Below, in pieces: positions 23,436 to 34,598 of a stretch of DNA of 64,000 bases (positions are counted from its first letter, which is position 1; each line of letters starts with the position of its first letter). The stretch lies in NCBI GenBank assembly GCA_963555705.1, contig OY743168.1, positions 19,908,139-19,972,138 on the forward strand, given 5' to 3'. Below the pieces are notes generated by a model that was not told the DNA's origin, searched no databases, and worked only from the letters and a program-made list of their open reading frames with translations. The position numbers and the translations under genes are program-made. The DNA is from Ligustrum vulgare (taxonomy: Eukaryota; Streptophyta; Magnoliopsida; Lamiales; Oleaceae).

Positions 23436-24822
23436 TCATTATCCGTCCCGTTGTATTTTGATGGTAGTAATTACACATACTGGAAGGTTAGGATGAAAGT
23501 TGTTGGGATTAAAGGCTCAAGATCGCACCACAAAGAACAAATAATCAAACGTTTAAGCACAAAAAATCAAATACTTTATAGAATAAACGTAAAAGTACAG
23601 AAATCAGTATTCAAACTCAAGATTATACAAAACTTCTCAGAAAACACAAAATCGCACAAACATAAAACCACCAAGATCAAGAGTTACAGAAATACTCTGC
23701 CAAAACTCAACAAATTTGTATACTGATATACACAGAACCATTATCAAACATAACCACTAAGAACAACAAGGCAATTTTTACAATTTCCGGAAGAAAATCA
23801 CGAAGAAGATGAAGAAGGCGATAAATTGCCTTTGCAAAGAGAAAAGTAAAATGGAAGCGTCTGAATGACGCTTGAAATCAATCAGGCGTCCTTTATTCCC
23901 AGATGGATGGATGGGATCAAACCAATTTGATCCAATGGCTGAAGATAATTGGTCTAGACGAGTCATAAGGTCCGGCTGAAGATAATTGGGTATCGGACTT
24001 GGGCCTTACACAAATTGGGCTGATGAAGTTAACAAAACAATGGACCAGCAATTTCTTTTTGGGCTCTAAATTGGATCACATTCCTTTTTTGGGCTTCAAT
24101 TGCTTCACAAAAGTCTTTTTAAATTTTGTAGATGTACATGTTTGGCATAGTATTATTAAGGGTTTGATAGCCCCATCTACCACAGTTAATGGTGTAGTTA
24201 TCCCTAATGATTTTTTTTTTCACTTGAACTAGGGATGAATTAGCTGATTGTAATTGGAACAGCAAAGATCTTCATGCCATATTTATGGCTATTTCCCTTG
24301 AAGAATTCAAACGTGTTTCTATGTGTGAGTCTGCCAAAGAAACTTGGGATATTTTAAAAACCACACAAGGAAAGTCTGAACTACAAAGCTTTTACTTCGA
24401 GAGTGAAGCGTGACAATAAGAGAGATGAGGACACATATCAAAATAACTCTTCTAATGATGAATCTAGTGTTGATACAAATTGGAAAGAGGTTTATAATCA
24501 GTTATATAAGGAGGTCCTCCATATGAAAAAGATTAATCAATCCATTCTTAATAAGCTAAATGGTGTCGAGGTAGAAAAACATGATCTTGTTCTTAAACTC
24601 CAAGAATCAACTGGAAAATTAGAGAATTTAAAGGTTGAGAACGTTTTAATTGTAGAAGAGAATAAGATTTTAGAGAGTGAGCTTGACATGACCACTAGGA
24701 AAGCTAGTGAGATGACTACTAAGAAAAAGAGGTTAGAAACCCAAGTTAATAACCTGTTGAGCAATCTAGAGTATTCTAAGTCTCAATTTCTTGCTTTTTC
24801 TAGTAGTTTTAACAAGCTAGAT
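23436..24822 (+). pseudogene. gag: Copia-like gag, interrupted
   Basis: The N-terminal block reads YFDGSNYTYWKVRMK (about 23452-23500) and continues after the inserted LTR with DVHVWHSIIKGLIAPSTTV (24128 on), then WNSKDLHAIFMAISLEEFKR and CESAKETWDIL. These are typical of plant Copia gag (UBN2 type). A charged segment with heptad-like Leu/Lys/Glu spacing at about 24490-24800 suggests a coiled coil. Frame changes occur near 24220 and 24400. The second solo LTR cuts it at 24822. Confidence 0.8.
23501..24109 (-). mobile_element. Antisense Copia solo LTR (609 bp)
   Basis: On the + strand it reads TGTTGGGATT to GCTTCACA, with AAAGT duplicated at 23496-23500 and 24110-24114. On its own strand it starts TGTGAAGCAATTGAAGCCC and ends with GAGCCTTTAATCCCAACA. 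It is related to the LTRs at 30150-30733 and 32930-33576 (GCCC-rich start, TTTGTGGTT-rich middle). Removing it restores the host gag frame. Confidence 0.85.
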
Positions 24823-25306
24823 TGTAGCGCCTCGAGTTCTAAATACCCGGTTCACCACGTCATTGTCTGATCTAACTTTTCAAATAATATTTTTGCGGAA
24901 GAAATAACTGAAATTCATTTTTGAAAACATTAAATAAACTGTAACGGTCGATAAAATTAAAACATTTATGAAAATTCGAAATAATAAATCGAGCCATTTA
25001 TATTGTAAAGCAATTGTCAAAGTCATAATTTCTCAAATAATTGAAATTCTCAAAATTATCCAATGTTTGGAAATACGGAAATCATTAAAATAAGGTTTTC
25101 AACTATTTAACGTCTATTGCCACAATCATCCATCACTTGCCACCCTCTCCGAAATCTGCAAATGTTGTTAAAATAAACATGAGCATTTCATAGAAATACT
25201 CAGTAGACTCATCGCCAATTAATTAATCTACAATATAATTGAACACATAAATGCAGGCTCTTTAGAAACATAGGGTGTTGGTAGTCTCTTCTTGTGCATT
25301 TAAGCA

Positions 25307-25540
25307 CGAGACTTCTCTTTGAAAAATCATAGGCTCTTTAAAATCATCGGGTGTGGGTAGTCTCGTCTCGTGAAACTTAAGGCACGTATGTTATGCATAA
25401 CATCATCATTTATCATTTAAGCACAGGGCTTCTCTTTGAAAAATCATAGGCTCTTTAAAATCATCGGGTGTGGGTAGTCTCGTCTCGTGAAACTTAAGGC
25501 ACGTATGTTATGCATAACATCATCATTTATCTTGCAAGAT
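25307..25540. repeat. Two 117-bp direct repeats
   Basis: Each copy runs from CTTCTCTTTGAAAAATCATA through ATCGGGTGTGGGTAGTCTCG to ATGCATAACATCATC. A third partial relative precedes at about 25255. They are nearly identical, so the duplication is recent relative to the LTR. Confidence 0.85.
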
Positions 25541-25859
25541 ATTCTCTTCTTTCTTTCTCATGCATTTAAGCAAGTAAGTTATGACAAGCATAACAACATA
25601 ATTATTTTCGAAAAATACATTCTCGTCTCTTTTCATAAAAATGACTTTCACATAAGTCACATAACATACACATTCACATGCAATCATAATTTAAATCAAT
25701 TAATAGGGGTGAGTCTACCTTAAACTTGACGAGTGCAAAGTTGAGCGGGAACGACTTCAATTCTTTAATTCTCCGTACGCTTCGTTTAGCCAATTAGAAA
25801 ATAAGTTAAATTAGTCTCTTGAAATTTGTAGGTTTAAAGATGATAATTTACAATTTGGG

Positions 25860-26240
25860 GATTGAAATTGATGATTTGAAACTTGAGGGACTAAAATGAG
25901 TAATTTGAAAGTTGAGGGACTAAGATGAATACTTTGAAAGTTGAGGGACTAAAATGAATACTTTGAAAGTTGATGGACTAAAACAAGTAATTTAAAAGTT
26001 GAGGGACTAAAATGAGTACCTTGAAAGTTGAGGGACTAAAATGGATAATTTGAAAGTTGAGGGACTAAAATGTAAATTTTCAAAAGTTGGGTCGAAGCTT
26101 AAAATGAATATTAAATTGTAGGGTTTGAAATAAGTGATTTTAAAAATGAAGGGCCGATTAAAAATCATTTAAAAACTTAAGGGGCTGAAATGATGAGTTT
26201 TAAAACTAAACAGGCTGAAATAAATAACTTTAAAAGCTTG
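25860..26240. repeat. Minisatellite, ~35-bp unit with GTTGAGGGACTAAAATG
   Basis: About ten degenerate units contain TTGAAAGTTGAGGGACTAAA with variable spacing. The GGGACTAAA core also occurs in the Mutator-like arms and the minisatellite at 47860-48540. Confidence 0.85.
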
Positions 26241-27520
26241 GGGGCTAAAGTGCAATTTAAGAAAAACTTTTAAATAAAACATATATTTCTCTCTCCTTCC
26301 TTCCCATTTCAGAGACAGAGAGCGAGAAGGGCGAGAGGGGGGGGGAGCGGTTGAGGAAACCCATCTCCAACCGGCGAGCTCGCCGGCGAAAACTCCGACG
26401 CAGGGTGCAGCAAACTGCGGCCAAGGCAAGGGTCATATTTGAGGGGCTTAGGTGCGAGATTTGGTGCAAAATACCGAGGTGAAATGAGGCAAAAATCGCG
26501 ATTTCTCCGGCGATAAAACCGGCGATCGAGGTAGGTAGTATTCGGGTAGTTTGCTTCTTGGGTTTTGGGTTTGATTGGGTTGGGTTTGGAGTTGGGTTGG
26601 CAGCGATTGTGGTGGTGCTGCAAGTGGGTTGATTGGCGGTGATGGTGGTGTTGGGGGCGGTTTGTTGGAGGTGGCGGTGGTGATGATGGTTGCGAGTGGT
26701 TAATGGATTGAAGGGTGGCTGGTGAGGGTTTGGAGGTTGAGTACTGCAGTGGAGGGGGTTGGTCGTGGTGATGATGATGATGGCTCAACTGGGGTATGGA
26801 GGAGAGGTGTTGGTTGAGGCGGTATAGGTGATGGCTGAATGGTGGTTTGTGATTGTGGTGGGTTGGATTTTGGCTATGGCAGTGGAGGTGGTTGGACGTG
26901 GCTGTGCTGTTGGATATCAGAGTTGTGGCCTGGAGTTTGAAGCTGGTGCTCGGTTGTGATTTTGGTTTGTGCAGAGGGAGAGAGGATGGTGGTGATGATG
27001 GTGGAAATGGAGCTTAACAGAGGAGGGTGGGTGCTTGGTTGTGAGGTTGATGATGGAGGTAGAGTGGTGTGGTTGAAGTTGGGAGAAATATGGCTATGGT
27101 GATGTCTTGATTGGGTGAGTGGGAAGTGGAAATTTGATGAGGGAGTGGGGGTTGATATGTTTGGTGGAAGTTGGTGGAAGAAATAGGATTTGATTAGATA
27201 TTTTGGAAAGTTTGACAAGCAATACACGAAATTCGAGAAAAAATAATACGCATGAATCAACAGAGTCGATAAAATGGATCAGATAAAATGAGCTCGACGT
27301 AATTTAGAATTTTAAACGATTTTGGAAAGAATAATTAAAATAAAATAATAAAATTTTAGAAATTTGGAATTTAATTAAAAATCGAACGAACTCGATATTT
27401 CTCGACTTGGCTAGACGAACGCGTCGTGAAGTTAACTTAAAAATGGGTGAGATCGCAGCGGCACGATTTTCGAAGCTTTGAAATAATTATTAAATTGCGT
27501 AAAAATTATCGGTCGCTACA

Positions 27521-28060
27521 TAGATAATATTTTAGGAATAAGTAAGTCGGCTGGAAATAAGGGTGGTCTACGTTTTAAAGAGAATAATGCTAATACATCT
27601 AATATCATTTATGTTCCTAAAACTGACCAGCCCAAACATGTGCCTAACCTAAAGCTTTAAGAATAAGGGAGTTGTATGATAGAGGAGTAGACGACATATG
27701 ACCCGAAAACCTAGGAATAGACGTCAGCATCAAAACAACATTAGTTATAAGTTTATCCTTACTTGTTTTAATTGTGGTGAGTTAGGACACATACGTCCTA
27801 GATGTTACCAATTCTTGACCATAAATAGAAACATGAGCTATAATATGAAAAATAATTAAGAGTTTATTGATCAAATTGAATATCTTATTGAACAAGTAAA
27901 TTGTTTGACAAAGTTGGTGACAAAAATGTCTGGTAAATTGTTTTTCCACTAGACATGTATGGGTGAAAAAGAGTAACCTAAATTTTTTTGAAATAGACCA
28001 AAGTGCTCTTAAAGGTAAGAGTGTTTGTTTACCTAACTGATTAGGTAACTTTTGATGCAT
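27521..28060 (+). pseudogene. gag: Copia-like gag, C-terminal zinc knuckle
   Basis: Gag resumes after the solo LTR. CFNCGELGHIRPRC (about 27760-27803) is a CX2CX4HX4C nucleocapsid knuckle that would bind the element RNA. Several stops precede it (27658 onward) and a frame change is needed. Nothing like a protease follows. Confidence 0.75.
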
Positions 28061-28881
28061 GCCTATGTTTTATCACTTGTGTTATTTATTGTAGCATGCG
28101 TTTTTTTTTATTATTTATTTGCTTTTTAGGTAATTGTTTCTTGCATGTGCATTTTTCCTTTGTTTGCTTTGGCACATTCATATTTAAATTTTGAAAGTGT
28201 GCTATGATTTTATTTTTGTATGTGAAGCATTCATATTTTTATACAAAAAATCACAAAAAAATTGAAAAATGAAAAACAACAAAAATATGGTTATTTGAGT
28301 TGAAGTATTTTCTAATTCTTAATACATAACATTCTTAAACGTGTGTATTGTGACCATGCTTAAGTTAAATTGATGAGCTGTAGCATAATTTACATTTCTT
28401 GCTTATGTTACTATGGAGTACTTTGTATATGTATATTCATGTACCATCTGCACTGCAAACTATATGATCTTGTAAGTGGGACTTAACTTCATGTGTGAGA
28501 TTTGTGATGTCAGTCACTTGTTAGTAAGATGATTTTGAACATGAATCGACCAATTTAGTAGACCTAAGTTTAAGTATACCCCCCTCATACTATAGCTCAA
28601 TATCTTATGTTCTTCTTAGGAGCCTATTTGACTCGAGCAATTAAGTTTGCTAGGTGTTTCAACATCTGATGCCTGCGGTCATCTGATGCCTACATCAATT
28701 GATTATGTATTTCAATTATTGTTTTAATGTATCATGTATTTTTACACTGGTATTTGAGTTTATTATTTCAGAAACAGGTACAAAAAGAATGCACAAGACA
28801 GAAGAGCTTGGGTAGTTAAACTATTTATTTAATATTTTGACTTTATTATAGTGTTTTGTCACGAATGTCAAAGGGGGAGAT
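28061..28881 (+). other. 3' non-coding part and polypurine tract of the gag-only element
   Basis: No ORF is seen. A region rich in T and A leads to AAAGGGGGAGA at 28870-28880, directly before the LTR, as in many Copia elements. Confidence 0.7.
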
Positions 28882-29849
28882 TGTTAGGTTTTTGATGTAA
28901 TTGACAATCATGTGAACAAAATGACTCATTTATAAAGTCTCAATTAGAGTCAAAGTATGGTAGTTGAATTAATTGAGTATTTGAGATCAAGAATATTTAG
29001 TGTTCAAGAAGACTTGTGATGTGATTAGAAGTTAAAGATGAATCCAAATCCCGTAAGGATAATGATCCAGATTTTTCAGTCAAAGGTTGAGATTCGATTT
29101 TCACATAGAAAATATTCGAATTGGAAAAAGACTATTTCTATAAGAATTGTAGATCTTTGAGTTATTTTTCCAACGCACTTTAAATTGACTCCATCAGATA
29201 TCGGAAGAGAAAGATATGACGAAAATTTTGAAGTTTGTTGAATTTGGACGGATTCTGTATATATCTAAGCCCTATGCAAGAAAATTCAGAGGTTGTTTCA
29301 TTGAGCTTACATTATATTTCATATCCTATACTTGAAGATCCAAGGACATTTCCTACTAAAGATTGATTCTTTTATTTCTTGAGGTCTAAGCAACCAAACG
29401 TTAGGAAAATATCACTATTCCTAATCTAGAACACCCGTTTCCTTAACATATTAAGGAAGGTACTTTCTCAAGTGTAAATTTTAGAGGTTACTGGATGTTG
29501 AGGAATTTTGGACTACAAGTGTAGGAATAGTAACAAGAAATGGAGATTCTTGGGGTATCCATTTTGAAGGGATTAGAGAACAAGATCAAGAAGTTGGAAG
29601 AGTGAACGAAATATCTTGGGATTTGTAGGGGTAGATTGGTCTCGAAATTTTTCCCACGTTGGGTTTCTCTGTCATCATATTTGATGTTAATTATTTATTG
29701 CTTTTATATTGCAAAGTGTGGTATTTCAACTTAGGATAATTGAATTTGTTTACTTAACCATCTAAAAATAATTAAAAAGTGACGAATTCATTTTATTGTG
29801 TTAATTCTGCACTAAGGTCGAACTATTTGGGGGTAACCCAGAACTTTCA
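28882..29849 (+). repeat. 3' LTR of the gag-only Copia-like element (968 bp)
   Basis: It begins TGTTAGGTTTTTGATG and ends CCCAGAACTTTCA. Its partner is 22316-23380. The number of differences shows an old insertion. Confidence 0.85.
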
Positions 29850-30149
29850 CTACTCATCTACACTTTTAAGATATTGTAGATTTTTAATTCAATGTTTGTG
29901 GATAATCTTGGTGCGTGAGGAGAAAATCCCTCAAAACTCTTCTTTCATCAAACTTGAGTTATTTTTTGTATATCAAGAAGTTGGACACATAAATATAGAA
30001 ATAACTACCATATTATACAGGAAAACCACAATATTATTACAAATTCATTTGCAAGCAAGTGTTTCTAACTAGTTTGTTTAAAAATATTTAATAGATCAGC
30101 ACAAATAACTTGTTTTTATGATAGTTGATTAGCTTAGATTGATCAAAAT

Positions 30150-30733
30150 TGTTGATAATTGGTCCAGATTAGTCTTAGCCCAGTTAGAAGAATTCAGAAC
30201 AAATTGGCCCAACTTGCACAAAGCCTGCTGGACTCCAACTCAAAGACCAAACCCAGAGCCCATCTCCCATTACCAAAATACGTTTTTATTATTACAACAG
30301 AATCAGTTATGAACCGTTAGATCAACCACCGGAGCGTTTGAAGCTGTTGGATGATCACGCCCTTTTATACCATATGAAGAGTCTGGAAGAAGCATGAAGA
30401 GGCCAGATTTTTTTCTCTCTGTGTTGAGTCTCCCTTCGTCTTCTCAGAAGCGATTTTTCATCTCCTCCTCTCAATCTTCTGATTCGAAGAAATGCTTTGT
30501 GATCTTTTCTTCAATTTGTAATCTTTGTGGTAGAGTTGAGAGAAATTTGTGCGTATGATTGTTCATCATTTTTGAGAGAGTTTTTGTACGCAGTTTGTCT
30601 GCAAAATCATTTATGTAAACTTTGGTTTTCTTTGTGATTTTATGTAAAATTTTACAGCAATTTCTGTAAAATATTTTTGTGGTTTCAATATATTTTGTAA
30701 TTCTTTGAGTATTCTGAGTTTAAATCCTTTACA
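30150..30733 (+). mobile_element. Copia-type solo LTR (584 bp)
   Basis: It begins TGTTGATAATTGGTCC and ends AATCCTTTACA, with AAAAT duplicated at 30145-30149 and 30734-30738. Start and middle resemble the LTR of the Copia element at 32930. CCTTTTATACC near 30360 may be its TATA box. Confidence 0.8.
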
Positions 30734-30738
30734 AAAAT

Positions 30739-31385
30739 TGACTTGATTTGATTCAAATCAATTGTGTTTTGAATTGAATCAATCACTACGAAAACTTTTA
30801 TCACCTCTCACTCTTATCCATCCACGGGATGGGTGGAGGTGTCCTATCCAATCAAGAATTGGAGCTTTACAATCACTACTAGTGTATAGACCTCTCATTT
30901 CTTTCTTTGTTCTTAACTCAGATATTTTAATATTCTTGATACGGGATAACCATACAAATTCGTATAGAAACTGACAGTAAACTCTACAATGTAGTGACAA
31001 TATTACGGTAGTCGTATGGAAAATAGTTGGATGCTACGTGCTAAGATTGCAAGTTAATTTACAAAAACATAAAAGCAGACTAGAATAACATTTGACATTT
31101 TCTATCAATTTTTTTTGTTGATTTAGTTAGACAAAAGTCAGAGGGACTTTCGGTGTCACCAACCCACTCATGGACACATATTAGACTTGTGCAAAAAGAA
31201 ATATTTTATAATGTCTTTGTGCATCCACAGCAGACCATGTGCGGCAGATGGTCTTCCGCGTGGCTACAAAGAAGGAAAGTAACTAAGGGGTCTTTGGGAT
31301 CAATGGGATGGCTTTGAAAATTCAAAAGCTGCATTTAACTTGTTTGAAAAAAAAAAAAAAAAATTAAAACTGCTTTTACAAATTA
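30739..31385. other. Intergenic DNA, no gene seen
   Basis: Short ORFs on both strands at 30762-31000 overlap and share no family features. An A-run of about 17 is at 31347-31363. Confidence 0.5.
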
Positions 31386-31871
31386 GAGCATCTCCAATGC
31401 ATTACGTAAATTGAGATTAATGTGACAATAAAATAGTCGGACTTCTAAATAATGTTGATAAATAGACGGAGATGTCTAAAATTTACTCTTCAATAGTTCC
31501 TTCTACATTTAAATAATATTAATTATGTGTCATTTTTTTAAAATTTAAAATTAATTACGATGCATAAATCAGGCCTTATCCGCAGAATTTCTCATTGTAT
31601 AAAGAGTCCAAATAGAAATAATTTGTATCATACCAACGTCCTTATTTATAACAATTAAATAATTAGAACATAAAAAATTATACTAACTCATGTCCCATGA
31701 AGCGTCTAGATGTAGACAAAATATCTCACAATGTCTATTTTTTTTTAAGTCACGTCAGATTAACATTGTAATTCATATTGTGCATTGGAGAAATATTTTT
31801 AATACATTCCATCTACTTAATGAAACGTCAAGTATTTTTTCCTAATTCATGGAGTGTATTGGAGATACCCT
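31386..31871. mobile_element. MITE-like element
   Basis: The left end reads AGCATCTCCAATGCA and the right end is the complement of GGTATCTCCAATACA, forming imperfect terminal inverted repeats of about 15 bp around 480 bp of A/T-rich non-coding DNA. CATCTCCAA-type ends are common in plant MITEs. I could not fix the target duplication. Confidence 0.5.
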
Positions 31872-31977
31872 TAAAATAGCTTTTGGAGGGAGTTAATCAT
31901 ACGTGGCTTCCTCTAAAAGCATTTCTGGAATAGGAAGTGCTTTTACCAATTGATTTTCAATTAAAAATTAAGGTGAG

Positions 31978-32290
31978 GGTGTTATTAGGGACCATGGTGG
32001 ACATTGTATTAGGGCATTCTCAACATTATACGAGGATTGTCTTATTCTTGAGATCGAGTTGAGAGTTATTCTTGATGGTATCATTCTTGCTCATCGATTG
32101 GGGATTGCATACATTTAGGTTGAGGCAGATTCCGTAGTGGTCATCCATTGCATCTTAGACGATTCAGAGCTTTCTTCAACAGATCAGAGACATCCTTCAT
32201 TTTGATCAGGATGCTATCTCTCACATCAACCGTGAGGAGAACTAGGTTGCAGACTCACTTGCATCTGAGGGTTGGGATCAACGCTGCTAT
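31978..32290 (+). pseudogene. LINE-type RNase H domain remnant
   Basis: Conceptual translation gives GVIRDHGGHCIRAFS, then LRVILDGIILAHRLGIAYI and VEADSVVVIHCI, and in a shifted frame REEN followed by VADSLASEG. These match the order of the plant non-LTR RNase H family (RVT_3). A stop at 32116-32118 and a later frameshift show it is dead. No reverse transcriptase precedes it, so it is a 5'-truncated LINE copy. Confidence 0.7.
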
Positions 32291-32924
32291 CAAGAGTATG
32301 AACCGCATGATTAAACTCGTCGGCTCAGGACACTAGTGTAGATTGACAGATATGGATTGCCCAGCTTTAGGGGTTTATAATGTAGGGTGGATCTAACCTA
32401 TGTCGAGGGAGTTTGACAGCTCATACGGGATCCGCCATTTTTTTTTTTTATTTGCTTATATATTTGGTTGTCAGTTCCCCCCCCCCCCCCACCTTATCTT
32501 TGTAATGATCGCTCGTACTGGATCAGTTTCCTGGATTCGTCCCTGCAGTGTAGTTTATCTTTTCTATTCCTTTCCTGTACGAGAAGTTGTACTTTCTCAT
32601 TTATTGTTTTCAGTACTTTTTTTTTATATTTTGTTGAGGTCAGATTTTTTTCTCCTCCCTTCCCTATGGTATTTTTTTTTCAATATATATATATATATAA
32701 AAGTAAAAGTAAAAATCGTGTCAAACGACCCTAAGTTAGAATGTGGTGTGGACAATGAAAGAAAACTAATAATTATATACCTACTTTATAATACTTTCAT
32801 TTAATTTTCTTTTTTTGTTAAAAAAAAATATCTTAAGCAGCTAAAATAAATGTGAAATTATAATCTGGTAGTATATTCTATGCGAATTTGTTTTTGTATT
32901 ACATTTTATATAATCGAGATATTT
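32291..32924. other. Probable LINE 3' tail and A/T-rich flank
   Basis: The sequence after the RNase H remnant has T-rich blocks, a C12 run near 32478-32490 and short TA repeats (32684-32700). Hydrophobic ORFs at 32400-32804 arise from T-rich composition. Confidence 0.4.
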
Positions 32925-32929
32925 TGAAC

Positions 32930-33215
32930 TGTAAAGTACAATTGGACCAAATTCTAAAAGCCCAAAAATGTTTGGATCAAAATTGCTGAAGCCCAGTATA
33001 TGAAGCTTAAGTCCAAAAGTTGAAGATCGGATATTTTGGCCCAAATACCCAGCCCAAGGTCCGGCGCCCAACTAGATACAATTCGGACCAACACCCTTTG
33101 GCCAGACCTTTATCATCAACCGTTAGATCACTTCAAGCTTAATCCCAGCCATCCGTCTGTAAAGTAAAAGGGATCACACTTTTTCATCTAATCACTTCTT
33201 CCAGAATACACTTCT

Positions 33216-33271
<56 letters not shown>

Positions 33272-33576
33272 CTTGAGGCGATTCTGCCTTCCTTCATGTT
33301 CTTGAGAGAAAACTCATCTCTCTTTCGCACAAGTTTGTTCTTAGTGGTTAATCAGGATTTGATCTTTGTGGTTATTTACAGCTTTGGTTCTGTAATCTTT
33401 TGTGGTTTTGTGCGATTGTTGAGATTTGTTCGAGTTTATTCGAATTTTATAATTTTCTGTATAACTCTTTGATATCTTTTCCGATTTGTTGTTTTAATAA
33501 AAATCTTTTGAGGTTTTTATGTTTAATCGCTTTTGTGCTACTTTGTGGTTGATTCTGAAGCCTTATTTGCGTAACA
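32930..33576 (+). repeat. 5' LTR of the Copia element (647 bp)
   Basis: It matches 39517-40148. It contains a (CT)24 tract where the 3' LTR has (CT)10, and lacks a short TTCTTTGTGGTTAATC duplication present in the 3' copy. Confidence 0.95.
33219..33266. repeat. (CT)24 microsatellite in the LTR
   Basis: An uninterrupted CT tract lies in the transcribed part of the LTR. The 3' LTR equivalent, 39806-39825, has ten units, so the tract has changed length since insertion. Confidence 0.95.
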
Positions 33577-33578
33577 GT

Positions 33579-33590
33579 GGTATCAGAGCC
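33579..33590 (+). other. Primer binding site (Met-tRNA) and leader
   Basis: TGGTATCAGAGC, two bases after the LTR, matches the initiator Met-tRNA site. A leader of about 1 kb without ORFs runs to the gag ATG at 34599. Confidence 0.9.
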
Positions 33591-34598
33591 TTAGGGTTCG
33601 TGTGAATACGCTGTTTTAGGCTCAGATCTGGTAGATTCAGATTCTTCGTGGTTGGATCTTTTGATTTCTAGAAATTTTTCTTTGTGGTTGTTCAAACGTT
33701 TTATTGTTTTTGTTCTTCGTGGATTCCTTTCAGAATTTTTTTTTTAAAAAAAAAAAAAATTCTTGAGTTTTGTAAAAACCTTTTTATAAATGCTTCTGGT
33801 TTCTTGAAAACTTCGTAAAATCTTTTGGATTTAAAGATTTCAAAATTTTTACAGAAAAGTTTCAAGGCTTTCTTTCTTTGTGGAATTATTTTAAAACCCT
33901 AGTTTTTCAAAATATATTTTTTAAACGTTTTTGATATTTGGATCTTTGCACTCTGAGTCAATATCGAAAGATCCCAAGAAATCAGTATATTCTTATTATA
34001 TACTGAATATTCCTTGAAGGGGATCTGACATCCTTGGTGGCTAACTTCGTGGATTACTGATTATTTTTGTGGTACTGGAACTTCGTGGGCTTGAATTTGT
34101 GCGGTTTTATACCTTTGTGGAACTGCAGTAGCATTAATCTTGTATCAGGTGATATCTTTAATTTCTAAACTTTGAATACTGTAATTTGTTTTCAAATTCT
34201 TGTTCTTTCAAAAATCTCTCCGTTGAAGCCTGCTTTTGGACCTCATTTCTTACCTTTGTCCAAGATTTCTTGAGAATCCGGGAATCTGAGAGAGTTTGGG
34301 CTGACCCATAGTAGGTTGAGGGATATACTGGAAGAATAATTTTTCAGTATATAGTTCTTCATTGGTTTCTTGAGTACTGTGATTATTATTGCTAAACTGT
34401 GATCACCTTGATTGCTTTGTTACTTAGTAATTGAGTTTTAAGTCTTTGTGACATACTTCTTGATCATTGTGGATAACTTCTGATTAATTGAAACATTCTG
34501 TGATCATATTCTGTTTTATCCTCTGTCTGCTTGATTAACTTTGAAAGAATAAAGCTTCATTTCTTGAAAATTTTCACAAATTTTTGGTCATTACTTCA

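Larger units (their letters stand above)
24823..27520 (+). mobile_element. Solo LTR, Tekay/Del-like chromovirus (2698 bp)
   Basis: It begins TGTAGCGCCTCG, ends TCGGTCGCTACA and has TAGAT duplicated at 24818-24822 and 27521-27525. The last 200 bp match the end of 6649-9120. The body holds two 117-bp direct repeats (25307-25540), a minisatellite (25860-26240), a perfect 16-bp palindrome CCGGCGAGCTCGCCGG (26371-26386) and a strongly G-rich stretch (26560-27180). His- and Pro-rich antisense ORFs in the G-rich stretch are composition artefacts. Confidence 0.85.
22316..29849 (+). mobile_element. Gag-only Copia-like LTR retrotransposon with nested solo LTRs
   Basis: Two LTRs ending GGGGGTAACCCAGAA then TTTCA (ends 23380 and 29849), a Met-type primer site and a polypurine tract AAAGGGGGAGA (28870-28880) define it. 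Internal coding sequence is only gag: an N-terminal block, a coiled coil and a zinc knuckle. No protease, integrase or reverse transcriptase is seen, so it was non-autonomous or lost pol. Solo LTRs sit at 23501-24109 and 24823-27520. No matching target duplication was found and the 5' LTR start is diverged, so its left edge is approximate. Confidence 0.75.

Noticed and set aside
26309..26788. His/Pro-rich antisense ORF of 159 codons
   Set aside because: It is the complement of a G-rich LTR stretch, has no start context or family, and lies in a solo LTR.
32400..32804. Hydrophobic ORF resembling a membrane protein
   Set aside because: It results from T-rich low-complexity sequence after a LINE remnant and includes a C-run and TA repeat.
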